Part shown: positions 41,932 through 52,613 of the stretch, in pieces | How positions within the stretch are numbered: position 1 is the stretch's first letter | How the letters are laid out: the number at the start of each line of letters is the position of its first letter | DNA from: Favolaschia claudopus | Taxonomy: Eukaryota; Basidiomycota; Agaricomycetes; Agaricales; Mycenaceae | Assembly: GCA_037176885.1 (NCBI GenBank) | Contig: JAWWNJ010000053.1 | Span: 868,001-932,000 of the forward strand | Reading direction: 5' to 3' | DNA: 64,000 nt | Program-made: the position numbers and the translations under genes | Notes under the pieces: model-generated | Told to the model about the DNA's origin: nothing | Databases searched by the model: none | What the model saw: only the letters and a program-made list of their open reading frames with translations

Positions 41932-42400
41932 TTACGATGTTGAAATGCCTGGGGAAATTTGTTGCCATCCAAGCATCATCTCCCGTCGTTGTTCCTCAGC
42001 ATAAACGCCTCGCCGAACCTCATCCTCATACCAAAGCATCCTACTTCGGTAACTTTCCCGATATCGGTCATTGCGGCGAGGCTGATTGACATCGTATTCG
42101 TGGTCGAGGGCTTGATCTAAGGACTGAGTCGGATCTGTGACGAACAAAACAGTAAGCTAGACAATACAGCTCCAATTGGGTGGACGCGAACCGCATTCAT
42201 TAACCTTTGTTCCCCTTGTTCAACTTTCCGCCGTAGCGTTTGCGCTCGAGACCTATGACAACCTTTATATCCCTCGATGTCCAATAGATCCTCAATTTCA
42301 CCAGCGAGCTCTCGTTGCCGACGTGCTCGTTGAGCCAATGATCGTGGCAAGTTTACAGGCCTTACAATGCCTGACTGTGCCCCTCAGATCAGTGTGAATT
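41932..42400 (-). pseudogene. Unrecognised Arg/Glu-rich gene fragment
   Basis: Two coding-looking blocks on the minus strand: about 42380-42215 (GIVRPVNLPRSLAQRARRQR, then AGEIEDLLDIEGYKG and RKVEQGEQR) and 42136-41932 (DPTQSLDQALDHEYDVNQPR, then YRSRMLWYEDEVRRGVYAEE, stop at 41932). They are separated by a GTTAAT...CACAG intron of about 70 bases whose phase does not match, so a one-base lesion is likely. Amino acid make-up is helical and charged. I do not recognise the family. Confidence 0.35.
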
Positions 42401-42800
42401 CCTCAGATCGCAAGTCTCGCGTACCAAACGACCATCGTTCTCTTTTTCCTTTGCTTCTCTCTTCCTTCGTCTCTTTTGGCCCGCCGAACGCCGTTCAGAC
42501 TCGGACTAAGGAAAAATTACTTTTGAACGGGTCCGGTACGACATTTTGTTGAATTGCTGACCTGATTCCGACTCTTCCTTGAAACAGGATTCGCTCTGAT
42601 CTCCACAGGTGCACCACTGACTAGCACTGACTGCACTCAGCTCGCCGAGATTCCCCTCGCGCTCCATTGTTCTGCTAAGCAAAAAGGGCTCCGGCTGAGT
42701 CATAGAGGGCGTCTTGGGCAGCAGTGGGCGAAGACGGCTCGTTGTGGCGGGCATGGTTGAGCATCGAGTGAATCGACATCGTGCAGAGAGACGGGTGGAG

Positions 42801-43255
42801 CTAGACTCGTCACCAGTCTGCTACGCAAGGCCGACAAATGTGGCGAGCACGTCGGGCGTAGCAGACTGGTAACTCTCGGGACATGCCAAAGGGCTGTCGC
42901 GGAGTTTCAAAAATTTGAGTGGGCCCCATCAATCTGTTCCTTTTCCCCCTCTAAATATATATTTAAGCTTCAAAAAGTACTACAATACACTCTTATACAA
43001 CATTGCTATATATCTAGCTATTTAATTCAGTGTTTTCGACGCAATAGGTAAAGGAATTGACGGTCGAGAAATGGCTGAGTCACAGAATGTCACACAGTTT
43101 TGACGCGGTCGCATCACTCGCCGAATAGCCGGCACCACTCAAATTTTTGAAACTCCGCGACAGCCCTTTGGCATGTCCCGAGAGTTACCAGTCTGCTACG
43201 CCCGACGTGCTCGCCACATTTGTCGGCCTTGCGTAGCAGACTGGTGACGAGTCTA
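42801..43255. mobile_element. Long-armed MITE with 7-8 bp target duplication (hAT-like)
   Basis: GGGTGGAG occurs on both sides (42793-42800 and 43256-43263); seven bases if the ends are taken as symmetrical CTAG. The arms are inverted and essentially identical over about 120 bases each (42801-42921 and 43136-43256), starting CTAGACTCGTCACCAGTCTG. Inside each arm CCAGTCTGCTACG and CGTAGCAGACTGG form a further hairpin. An 8-bp duplication is the hAT signature. The two arms being identical suggests a recent insertion or gene conversion. Confidence 0.82.
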
Positions 43256-43441
43256 GGGTGGAGCACGCGGGCACGAACTCAACATCTCGACAAAATGACG
43301 CACCAGTGGGGCGGTTCACGGCATTTTGTTAGCGGTCAGCCAATACGAATGTTCCTTTCGTTTGTCTTGTCTTGTCCCACCCAGACACGAAGTCTTTGGT
43401 TCTTATATAGATTATATAGATATAGATGGATGTTCCTTGTA

Positions 43442-44620
43442 AGGCTCCAACCATTTAGTTTTCGTTTGTGGAATCCGGCAAACAAAACGGAAATGGTTTA
43501 AAACCGTTTATAAACTGTTTTCGGGGCCCAGAAATTTTGATACCCTCAAGGTGTATCGCTAATGGCTCGAATCGATCATTTTCAACGTATGTTCTGCCGT
43601 ATGTGTCTATTTGAACATTCTGAATGATTCTCTGATGCAGAATCTGGGACGTACCAGCACATTTATGACCAAGCGGGGTATTTCCTTGTTTGGAACCACT
43701 ACCACAACGTAAACGGCTGACACCCGCAAGGTCAGGTATCACAGAGAAAGCATTCAAATTCTGGGGGCATTGTTAAGGGTGCTGTGATATAAACTCAGTG
43801 AGATTACCTTTTTCTGACCTCATTTACTGCGGTGGAACACCGCTAATTACCCCCAGCATGTACTCTACAGTGGCCGCCATTAAAACTGCACCAAGCGGTT
43901 CTGGGGCATTCAGTGTGTCTTTTGAAGCAAACAAAGTTCTGGACATGGAATACGGGTGAAATGACTTTTTTAGGCAACTTACCATGACCATATATAGTAA
44001 TTCGAGTGTAATGAATTTTTTAAGGGATTTATTAACAGGGCACTTTTCAGTGCTACACCCCACCGAAAAACGGTCTTCATAGGTCGAAAGTACTCGCAAA
44101 TACGACCTCAGTCATATGTTACTTTACCTAGATTCCTACAATTCTGGACCCGCAATGGCTGCTTAAAGATGGTCATTTTGGTCATTTTTTGAATAAATCT
44201 GGCATTTTTAGGCCAAAATGGCCATCTTACAGCAACTATTACGGGCTCAAATCGGCAGCAAACTAGGTAAAGTCAGGTATGACTGAGATCGTCTTTAAGA
44301 GCACTTTCATCCTATGATGCTTATTTTCCTGTAGGCTTCACCGCTGAAAAGTGCGGTGTAAAAAAAACACATGAAAAATTCACTGTGGCTCGATTACCAT
44401 ATATGGTAATTGGGTCGTTCGCTCAAAAATTTTCCTTTCACTCAGATTTCATGTCCTGCACTTTGTTTGAGCCTAGAGACCACGTCAATGACTCGAAATG
44501 CCTTGTTGCATTGTTTTCTGCAGCCACTGTAAACTGTTTCCGCACCCTGGCAAATAAAACGGAAACGAAAACGGTTATAACCGTGTATAAACGTTTACAA
44601 ACGGAAATGGTTGGAGCCTT
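43442..44620. mobile_element. GGCTCCAACC inverted-repeat element, hosting a nested element
   Basis: TA on both sides (43440-43441, 44621-44622). The ends are AGGCTCCAACCATTT and, inverted, AAATGGTTGGAGCCT, followed inward by related GTTTGT.../...AAAACGG words. About 517 bases once the nested element (43868-44529) is removed. Confidence 0.72.
43868..44529. mobile_element. CAGTGGCCGC foldback element, complete 662 bp
   Basis: TA at 43866-43867 and 44530-44531. The ends CAGTGGCCGCCATTAAAACT and (inverted) CAGTGGCTGCAGAAAACAAT. The two halves are diverged inverse copies meeting near GGCATTTTTAGGCCAAAATG. Both halves carry the ACCATATATGGTAATT-type motif. Relatives: 25741-26060 (half) and 63412-64000 (runs off the window). 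Confidence 0.8.
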
Positions 44621-44933
44621 AGTTCCTTGCAAGCAATTCCTCTCTGTTCAAAGCTCCCATCTGCTCCGACGCCACTGTGTGCGAAGCCCATGAAGGTTAC
44701 TCCTTGAAAGCATGCATGCGGCGCGCATTGATTGAGCAGGACTAATCATTCTGTCAGATCCGACCGTTTCCTCTGTCCGCTCATCTGAGTTGCATCTGAG
44801 CAAACCAGGGCTTAACCCGCGGCCGGAGCGAAGCGGAGGTTCGACTTGTTTGACCGAAAAAGGAAGTTGTCACACCGATGCACGTGATGTTCGTCGAGGG
44901 TGGATGGAAAAATCGGTCATTTCGAGTAGTGCC

Positions 44934-45509
44934 GGGTTAGAAATGATTGTGTAGTTTACAGTACAAAAATTTCCATGTAAATTACATTCTTTACAGGGGA
45001 CCTTCAGATTTGAGCGTAAAGAATGGTAATTTTTGCCTGGAAGAGCTGGCCTACAGGGCCATGCCATGTTTCAGAGCATTTACAAAGCATTCAAACCAAT
45101 TTTTTCCTAAGAAATGCGAACGAGCATTTTCGGCCCTATGTGAGTTGATCACCGCCATCTGATGTCCGATCATGTGTCAGCCCTTGACGTACTCGCTCAA
45201 TACTCGCTCACCTTTCCAACTCAGCACTTGGTTAAAACCATGCCCAGGATTATGAAACCTTCCTGAGAAGCACTGCGCACCAACCATTCAATCTTGCGGG
45301 CGGCCAGCGGAGCCCACCCACCAAAATCTGGCAAATCTTACCAAAAAATACATTTTTTACAAACTTTACATGGTGTTTTCTACAGTAAAGAATGTAAAAA
45401 ATTTCGGGCCTGCGGCGCTGTAAATTACGGTTAATTACACTGTAATTTATGGGGCCTCCGACCCCCTGGTAATTTACAAAGTTTACGGACCCCAAATCAT
45501 TTCTAACCC
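44934..45509. mobile_element. GGGTTAGAAATGATT inverted-repeat element, 576 bp
   Basis: The ends are GGGTTAGAAATGATT and AATCATTTCTAACCC, 15 perfect bases. Inside, TTTACAGTAC...ACATTCTTTAC and mirrored GTAAAGAATGT words continue the foldback. Target duplication not clear. Ends only 10 bases before the next element. Confidence 0.65.
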
Positions 45510-45519
45510 AGGCCTAATT

Positions 45520-47130
45520 TCGAGGGCTTTATTTCGCCGGAAATAGCCTCAGATTGCCGAGGGTTTTACTCGCCGAGGGCATCGGCTTTAATCGGTCTGG
45601 CGACCGATTTGCCATCACCCTTGGAATGGCGGGGTTGCCCCCGGTTGGATTAAAGCCGAGTGGACAATGGTCCACATAGGAGGGGAAGCTTGCTTCAGTC
45701 TAGGCTCGTTTCACCCTCTCTTGTGTGGAGGAGATGAAATCTGAAGATAGTCGTTCAGATCATAGCTTCAGTCCGTACATGCAATTTACTGAATTACATA
45801 CTACATAGTACAGAGCAAGTACACTCGCTGATCTATTCTAAGTACTCATGCAACTGCTGAAAAGGGTGATTGATCCCGTCGCCGGGAATCTATAGCGAAT
45901 ATTCGTATTCCCCACGGGCTCAAGAAATTGAAATTCAGAAAGAATATCCTGTATATTGAATCCATAAGTATTGAGTTTTAAACCCAAAGCCTCTCTCCAT
46001 TCTGAGCATCTGACACACTGTGGTTTTATTTGGCTTCTGCAATCTTTGCAACAGGAAAGGTGATCGAAATGCTGTTCCGTACAATGTTTTCTCCCTTCCC
46101 TCAAAGTCAGCAGAAGGTGTGTGATGGCTGCCACTTGTGCAATATAGCAGGTCAGGATTCTCAGGATGTGACTCTCTAGCAACTGGTCTTCTTCAACCTT
46201 GAGCATTTCCCTGTCTTTGTACTCTACTATACTTATTTTGCACTGGCTGTACAGGATTCTGCTGCACTGGAGGTGGATCTGGCTGGACCTTGAGTTCTAC
46301 GTGTTGGTGACGGAGGTGGATTTTGAATATCCTGGTCTTCCTTCTGTCCTGCTAAAGTACCAGCATTCCCAGTGTTCTGCATCTCAGCAATTCGGCAAGC
46401 GGTGCGAGGTGTAAGTTGAAGTTGCTGGCCATTCCAGTTAACCTGAACAAAATTCAGTGTAAAGGAGATCTCCGGTGTACAGGGCTATCCAGAATGCGAT
46501 TGACATGCTCTTGCTGCTGAGCTGCATTTCATATGCGCTGTGGAGTATTTGGAGACATAGACCTATTTAATTTTATTTTGCTTGAGAGAAAGCATTGGCT
46601 GGTTGATTTGGCTCATACATGCAGTAACATAAGATAATGTGGAGGATGAAGTTTATCTTGAGTGCTAATGCTAACCAAGAAAAAAAATAAGCTGCAAGCA
46701 GCAAATGGCTAGAAGTGTAAGAAATACCAAAATACATGTCATGGAGGAGGGAAAGGAAAGAGAGAGCACATCCATTGAGCAACTACACATACTATAGGTA
46801 GGGCATGTCCATACATCCAGGTTGAAGCAAGGTTGAAGCGGCAAAGAGCAAGCAAAGAGGAGTCAAAGAGGCAATTTTGTTTCGGCGCGAATACCGAGGT
46901 CACGGGACACTGACAGTTGCATGACCGTCGGCCGTTTCCGAAGTCCGAGGCCACGGAGTCAGAACTCCAGGAAATGCTTACAAACCACCTGGACGGAGAT
47001 TTGTAAGCATCTGCATTCTGGAGCCCTATACTGATGAATGGGGAAGCAAGCTTCCCCATTAAAGCCGATGCCCTCGGCGAGTAAAACCCTCGGCAATCTG
47101 AGGCTATTTCCGGCGAAATAAAGCCCTCGA
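45520..47130. mobile_element. 1.6 kb element with ~73 bp terminal inverted repeats
   Basis: Left TCGAGGGCTTTATTTCGCCG... and right ...CGGCGAAATAAAGCCCTCGA are inverses over about 73 bases, through GCCGAGGGCATCGGCTTTAA. The innermost parts share GGGGAAGCTTGCTTC; the left arm has an extra block of about 80 bases with GTCTGGCGACCGATTTGCC. It encloses a coding remnant (45838-46442). Target duplication not found. A DNA transposon by structure; superfamily unknown. Confidence 0.75.
45838..46442 (-). pseudogene. Coding remnant carried by the 1.6 kb TIR element
   Basis: After an acceptor TTGTTCAG (about 46443) the frame reads VNWNGQQLQLTPRTACRIAE, then QKEDQDIQNPPPSPTRRTQG. Near 46215 the frame changes, and 46206-45838 gives LLESHILRILTCYIAQVAAI, then THLLLTLREGRKHCTEQHFD and LSCCKDCRSQIKPQCVRCSE, ending with a stop. 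The Cys/His cluster (C-x6-H, CC-x2-C, C-x2-C) could bind metal. I do not recognise the family. It resembles neither a transposase core nor the other genes here, so it may be captured host sequence. Confidence 0.4.
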
Positions 47131-47346
47131 CCGATTTTTCACGTTGGGAGCTCAGTCAAAGGCGAGCTTGCGAGCCTGGCTGAGTGTACGGCAAGCTAGA
47201 CAAGAGCACCGCGGATAGTGCCGTGCCTGCCGACATAGCCACTGATCTCCTGATCACCTCCGCTCATCGACGCGTCTGCTCTCAAGGCTCTTCTACGCGT
47301 CTTTCTCGCCCTCATCTCAGCTTTTCATATCTTCTCTGTGTTCAGT

Positions 47347-47580
47347 ATGACCACCACATCTCTTTGCGGCCTTCCACTTCCTCTTCCAGCCACTTTTGAC
47401 TTCGCCGCCTATATGACGACCCCACCAGAAGTTCCTGCGCCAGTTGGGATGAATCTTGCGCCTAAGAACGCCCGAAATCTTGTCATCGAACGCACCAATT
47501 GTGGGTATGTGCAGCAGTTACGGTCTGCTCGGCTTCAGAGCCTGTGGTCAAACATGTACATCGTAGTCTACTTCCGGTAG
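47347..47580 (+). CDS. Short hypothetical ORF, possible first exon
   Basis: MTTTSLCGLPLPLPATFDFA then MTTPPEVPAPVGMNLAPKNA, 78 residues. It is preceded by a C/T-rich stretch (TTTCTCGCCCTCATCTC) of the kind seen before fungal start codons. No family recognised and no downstream exon found. It could be the start of a gene cut by later insertions. Confidence 0.25.
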   Translation: MTTTSLCGLPLPLPATFDFAAYMTTPPEVPAPVGMNLAPKNARNLVIERTNCGYVQQLRSARLQSLWSNMYIVVYFR

Positions 47581-47875
47581 ATACGCGTAACGGATCAGGG
47601 CTTTTCGCCACCTTTTTGCGTCCATCTCAGAGCCCGGCTTCCTTCGTGTACCGACACTAATGAGACTAGCCTTAGCGACCGAGGGTCTGGATGAAGGAAA
47701 CCCGCAGCCACCGCACGGAGCGGAGCTCCAAGAGCCGCAGGCTCGCGCGAGGGCGAAAGAAAGCGGGCCCGAGGCCCCCACACAAGAGCGAAGAGGAGGA
47801 AAAGAGAATTCAATTCACGGATAGAAAGACATACACGGATGTAAGAAGTACGAGGTGAAGAAAAAAAATATACGA

Positions 47876-48484
47876 TCATTCATCGATAGCAAGACAGTCG
47901 AGGTCCGTAGGATGACCGCGGGCGCGCGCAAATTCTGTGATGCGTTGGTCCCAAGCTCGAGTGATCGCAAGAGGAAGAATCCGCTGTAAGCGGCGCCAAT
48001 AGATGAGAAAGCAGAGAGATGTCCAGCCCCCGAGCTTCATGACTATCTCAGGAGCAACACCCGCTGAAAGCAGCTCGAGGGTTCCGCCAATCCGATAGCT
48101 GTGGCCGAAAACTTCATCCAAAGCAGCATCCCGAAAGGCGGCAAAGGAAGATTTGAGGAATTCGTCTTTCGTCAGGTCACGCCAGCCGAACGGAGAGCGA
48201 TACGCAAAAAGAGGAGTGGAAGGCGGAGGTGAGTGATTGATACGAAGGTGGTTGTCCCAAGCCCATACTGGACAAAGATCCACATCAATACCCCCGACAG
48301 CGGTGAGAATGCACTCAGTGCCGAGGGTCTGAGTAGTCTTTGTCCAGACGAGGTGGATGCCACGAACAGCGCGTCCGTTGATGGTCGATGATGAGACACG
48401 GGTGTCTCGACAAGTATCATGGAGTGTGGAAAATTTTGCACGGCTGCGAATGAGAAGTTCACCTAGTCGGCGGCAGCCCCAGAA
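47876..48484 (-). pseudogene. Tyrosine recombinase C-terminal catalytic part (second family)
   Basis: One open exon of 202 residues that begins after a TCATAG acceptor: FWGCRRLGELLIRS (catalytic Arg in R-x-GE), WTKTTQTLGTECIL, FGHSYRIGGTLELLSAG (H-x-x-R), MKLGGWTSLCFLIYWRRLQ (GGW and the nucleophile tyrosine), ending CLAIDE. All the visible tyrosine-recombinase active-site boxes are present and there is no frameshift. The N-terminal core-binding half is absent: upstream bases to about 48900 are not coding. Recombinases of this kind are annotated in basidiomycetes as DNA breaking-rejoining enzymes linked to DIRS/Crypton-type elements. Sequence differs clearly from the relic at 7777-9442. Confidence 0.72.
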
Positions 48485-49109
48485 CTATGAGATCTTTTTT
48501 CGTCAATTAATCGCACTTCCTGAACGAAGTCTTAAGTTTGAGTATACTTGCAAGTCGAACTACGTAGTTTGCTGACAATTGATAGTTTCTGGTCGAAGTT
48601 TTGCACCGTTTGCAACTTCCACGAGGAGTTGATCACATGTTCTGTCCTAAAGCGGTAATCGGAACGTCGAACTCACAACTCGCAACTCTCAACTTTCACA
48701 ACTGTCGGCATACAATCTAAGACGGAAGTGGGTACTGGGGCATTCATAGGTTCAGTATGGGGTGCCAATGCTGTCGGGAGGGTCCCGATATGGGAGAATG
48801 ATGACGGATTTGCAACAGCGTCGTGGTTGATGCCTATTCCTCCAATCAGAATTGTCGGAAATTGATATGTTTTGAATCTTTTGGGCGGCAACGCATGTAC
48901 ATGCGTGTATGGTATTCTACAGACTCTAAATATTTGAATCTTCCGTGAGTAAGGAAAGTAGGCAGGAAGCTAGATGTCATTGTCCTCGCATGACTTATTT
49001 ATGATCAGCACAATACCATGCACGGGTCGAATTCGAGGAAATAAATCGGAGTCGAGTCGCAGTGTGCATGTATTGCTATCGAAATATTTTACATTTGATA
49101 CCAAAAACA
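48485..49109. other. Gene-free interval
   Basis: No coding exon is visible upstream of the recombinase fragment, although its N-terminus would be expected here. 48680-48740 repeats CAACTTTC/GCAACTCTC words. Nothing else. Confidence 0.35.
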
Positions 49110-49535
49110 TCAAAACAATTCGGGATGCATCTGCCTGGCCAAGATGAGAGCTTCCGTCCAAAGGTTCGCAACCTCGTTGTCGTCCACTGCATCTGCTAGA
49201 TGGCCGAGTGAAGCTGCCAAATCGTCCATCTCCTCAGGTGAGAATGGCCCGGTAGGTGGCTCAACGAGGACCTCGTTTAGCTGCTCCGCAGGTGGTGGCC
49301 CAACACGGCCTATCCAAGATGAGGAGCCCTCGTTAACAGCATTGTTCTCTTGACGAGAGTCAAGGAGAACATCGTCTTGAAAGCCTTCCCAGTCTACACC
49401 GTAAACCTCTAACTCAGCATCCGACATATGCTCCTCGTCCCGCGCAGCGTTGAGATTGGTACCTCTCACCCCATGAACAAGCATGTCAAAACCGAACATG
49501 TCTGCAGTAGTTTGAAATTCATGTTGGTTCATCAT
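49110..49535 (-). pseudogene. C-terminal tail of an integrase-core family protein
   Basis: 141 residues: NQHEFQTTADMFGFDMLVHG then VRGTNLNA, an acidic middle, and FSPEEMDDLAASLGHLADAV, then LWTEALILARQMHPELF and stop. The first stretch is the region that follows the catalytic core in agaricomycete integrase-core proteins (the place of WNxHxI...MxxxGxRG). No catalytic acids are present. This is a different member from the one at 3028-3745. Family call from memory. Confidence 0.45.
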
Positions 49536-49692
49536 GAATTCATGACGAAACGTTAGGATTGGGGGGCCATGAAATTCCTAACAAGTTTGGGCCTCTTCCT
49601 GACGTTTTTCCATGACGGTTTGTCAGGAATTTCAAAGGGAAACATGAGGAAAATTAGATGGCACGAAGCAAAATAATGTCGGATAATCATTG

Positions 49693-49750
49693 AGGCTTTC
49701 GCTGGGAATCGAACCGGCGACCACGTGGCCTACGAATCTCGTTAGCCGCA
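49693..49750 (-). other. tRNA-like 3' half next to the LINE tail
   Basis: On the minus strand GCCGGTTCGATTCCCAGCGA contains a perfect B box (GGTTCGATTCC). Allowing one substitution and one extra C, the T stem would be GCTGG/CCAGC and the acceptor end GAAAGCC. The 5' half (A box, GGCTTTC) is absent: the LINE-like TCAAA tail begins where it should be. Not a working tRNA. Confidence 0.4.
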
Positions 49751-51907
49751 TGATTTGATTTGATTTGATTTGAAGTTCTAATATATGCTGTACCTGGCTA
49801 CGGAAGAGCTATGCAGCAGTACGGTAAGGGTCGGCGGGGATTTCATATAGTAGGTAGTTTGGAAACGGTAACATAGACTATAACGAGAGAGGAAAAGAAG
49901 GTTAAGTATCGCGCAAGGGAATGAAAGTTTGAGGAGTAACAGTATCAAATATTTGAGATGGAACGGGAAGGAAGGGGAAGAGGGAGACATAGGGTGGGTA
50001 TGAATCAAGGATGAAGAATACAGAAGAATAAAAGAGAGCGGAGAGGATTAACGAGGGGATTGTATGTACGGGAGAGGGTGGACCGACGACTTATCTAAAG
50101 CCTGGTGAAGGTCCTTCATGCGCTCCGCCAGAGTTACCGCCAACTCTTTCCGACGCGGGCAGGTATACGAATCCGCGCGGTGCTTTCCACCGCAATTGAG
50201 GCATTCCACAGGGCCAGAACATTGGGAGGTGTCGCCGTGAGGATGGTCCGCCGAGGGCTTCGCACATATGCCGCAAGATGGCTTCTTGACGTTGCATCGA
50301 GCCTTGGTGTGTCCGTATTTGTGACATCCCCAGCACTGGGAGATGCGAAGATGCGGGAAGCCACGAGCGACAGTGGGACTAGTGGAACACAGGATGATGC
50401 AGCCGCGTGAGAGCGCAAGATCGACCTTTTCGCGTGACTGGAGAAGGAAATATACAGAACCGGCACGTTTTGGCTTACGCCCGCTGGCCACGATGGCGGC
50501 TGTCTGCGATTCGGAAGGCGGGCGATTGACCCAAGTTGGGAGACCGGTGACTGGGCCCAAATCTGGATTCCGGATCTCAAACTCGCGCTTCAACTCTCCC
50601 ATGTCTGCAACCTCATCAAACGGCACTCCGTTCACCTGAAGGTGGCCATGTAATGCTACCGGCGCAACGCGGCCGCCAGGCAAGATCGCAGGACCCCAGC
50701 GAGACCACTCCTTGCTGAGTACGTCAGTAGCCGACACAGATCCAGGTACAAGAAAGATGCTGGTGCTGCTTTGCTTCTTCGCGAAGAGTAGGCTAGGGAG
50801 GGACAAGGAAGCGAGGTGTTTATTGACAGTGGCGATGATCTCCGGGTAAGGCGCATTGAAGAGGGGTGGGACGTCACCATCAAAGCGAACGAGAATACGC
50901 TCATCGCTTGGCGCGGGTAGCGGAGGTGGCTTTGGTTTGGGAACAGGGGGAGTGGCGGGCTTCACGGCAGCAGCGGCCACCGCGGCGTACGAAAGAGCTT
51001 TCTCTGCTTTGAACGAAGCGACTTCCTTCGAGAGCGATGCAATGGCTTTGTTCTGAGCCTCGGATTTCGCGGAGAGCTCCTTGAGGGATGGCGTAACTGC
51101 CTGGAGGAGGAGAGCGCTAAAGGAGGAGGTGGATTCCGACTCGCGCACAATGGTCACGTGGTTGGCGAGTCGTTGCTGTATCGCGCTGAGGATCTTCCAG
51201 AACTCTTGAGTGATAGCGCTAGAGGTCTGGAGCCATTTCAAGATATCGCCAAAGACCTCTGCCAATGCGTCGAAAGAATCTGCGTCATCAATACGGTCCC
51301 GGGAAGTCGACAAGAACTCCTTCTTAGCTCGCGAAGCCTCCACTTGTAACTGCTTCGATTGGGTCGACCTTTCAGCACGCACTGTAGGAGCTGGCTTTGT
51401 CGATGCAATGGATTGGTTGACTGGAGAGCTTGGGGAGGGAGGGAGAATCGGCGAGGTAGCGGGAACGGTAACTGTAACAGATGATGACGTGGCAGCGACG
51501 GTGGCGGGGTCTTCCGTGGTGATAGTGGCGGTCTGGGCAGTCCTTGTCTGCTTGCGAGTGGCTGGGCGAGGTCCAGGGTCGGTGGAGATGGCGGCTAGGA
51601 ACTTTGACTTTTCTTTGGATTTGGTGGACATGATGGTGGGAGGTGATATCATGCTGCTGACCTTGGGAATGCTGTGAAATTTAAAAGTATGAGTACATAC
51701 AACCAACTGAGGCACACAGGAATTGAAGATATTGTACAAGTTGTTCCAGACATGCCCATGTTGGTTCACCTGATAAGGGCACTGACCAGCGATGTTCCCC
51801 CACGTATGTTGGGTCTTCTGCCCAGTGTTTCGAGTATATCCAACCCAAATCAGTTTGAACGGAGATGAAGAAAGTGAATTTGTGCGACAGCTGTCACAAA
51901 ACGGCAC
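49751..51907 (-). mobile_element. LINE-like element with ORF1 only
   Basis: On the minus strand: ORF1 (51632-50048), a pyrimidine-rich 3' part of about 270 bases with no coding, then a tail of repeated TCAAA (49751-49776). A simple-repeat tail and a zinc-knuckle ORF1 are LINE features (Tad1/I-like in fungi). No endonuclease or RT reading frame follows ORF1, so this is a non-autonomous or ORF2-deleted form. The 5' boundary is uncertain; the frame is open up to 51907. Confidence 0.6.
50048..51632 (-). CDS. LINE ORF1 protein (gag-like, three zinc knuckles)
   Basis: The best start is MSTKSKEKSKFLAAISTDPG (51632). A Ser/Thr/Pro-rich region (to about residue 80) is followed by a helical part (AEVFGDILKWLQ, SLKELSAKSEAQNKAIASL), a proline spacer (PVPKPKPPPLPAPSDE) and an RRM-like region beginning RILVRFDGDVPPLF. 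Three Cys/His units end it: CWGCHKYGHTKARC, CGICAKPSADHPHGD...C and CLNCGGKHRADSYTC. In LINEs such proteins bind the element RNA. The frame is open over 528 residues, so it may still be expressed and could package RNAs for another element's ORF2. Confidence 0.72.
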
Positions 51908-52280
51908 ACTGTCTTCCCAGGCTCAGACAGTGTTTTCACCACGCGGTCGTCGCGCCGCTATTCCCTCTCCTACCACCGCTTCTACCTCTCAAGAAACCGC
52001 CCCGCCCCCATCCACATCCCAATTGCCTGTGCAGCCCACTACATTCTACCCCTTTCTCGGCAACACACCAATCTCGTACCACCAGACTCCCGCACCTCAA
52101 AACCAACTGCTCTCTGCTAAAAGTTTCGTAGTCCCACGCCCTCCACCAATGTCTCACAACCTCGTCGCTCGCCGGCCTTTCCACTCCCCCCTCCCGTCGA
52201 CATTTACTCATCTGTATCGCCCATGTGTAGGCGCACTTGGAAGGCATTTTTGGTCGCTCTTGGCATATGTGCAAGTTTAA
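51850..52280 (+). CDS. Low-complexity hypothetical ORF, weak
   Basis: SLNGDEESEFVRQLSQNGTL, then Ser/Thr/Pro/Gln-rich sequence (TASTSQETAPPPSTSQLPVQ, QNQLLSAKSFVVPRPPP) to a stop at 52280. The composition looks protein-like, but there is no clear start, domain or homologue I know. It faces away from the LINE-like element. Confidence 0.22.
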
Positions 52281-52447
52281 ATTGTGGCTGCCGGGTGTAT
52301 ATAACAACTTATCAGAATAATTTGTTTGGGACCATTTGATCTTACTCCATGTGCATAGCAGCGTTATGCACACAGAATGAGTCTTGAGATCTCCAGAAAA
52401 TAGTCATCTTGCATGCTTAGTATTGTATGTGTGGTACAAAGTGGCTA

Positions 52448-52613
52448 CAGTCGACGCTGTCATAACCCATAGCCCTCGGTAGAGCCAAAAAGCTATGGGA
52501 TATGACAGATTTATGGGTTATCCCAGCCAAAAACCGGTCAAAAACCCCCAAAAATGTATGGGTTATGGGAGATTATGGGTTATGGGAGCTATGGGTTATG
52601 ACAGCTTCGACTG
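52448..52613. mobile_element. ATAACCCAT MITE, 166 bp
   Basis: TA at 52446-52447 and 52614-52615. The ends CAGTCGACGCTGTCATAACC and GGTTATGACAGCTTCGACTG are inverses with one mismatch. The inside is dominated by ATGGGTTAT/ATAACCCAT words in both orientations (at least six). One-ended relative at 39569. Confidence 0.78.
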
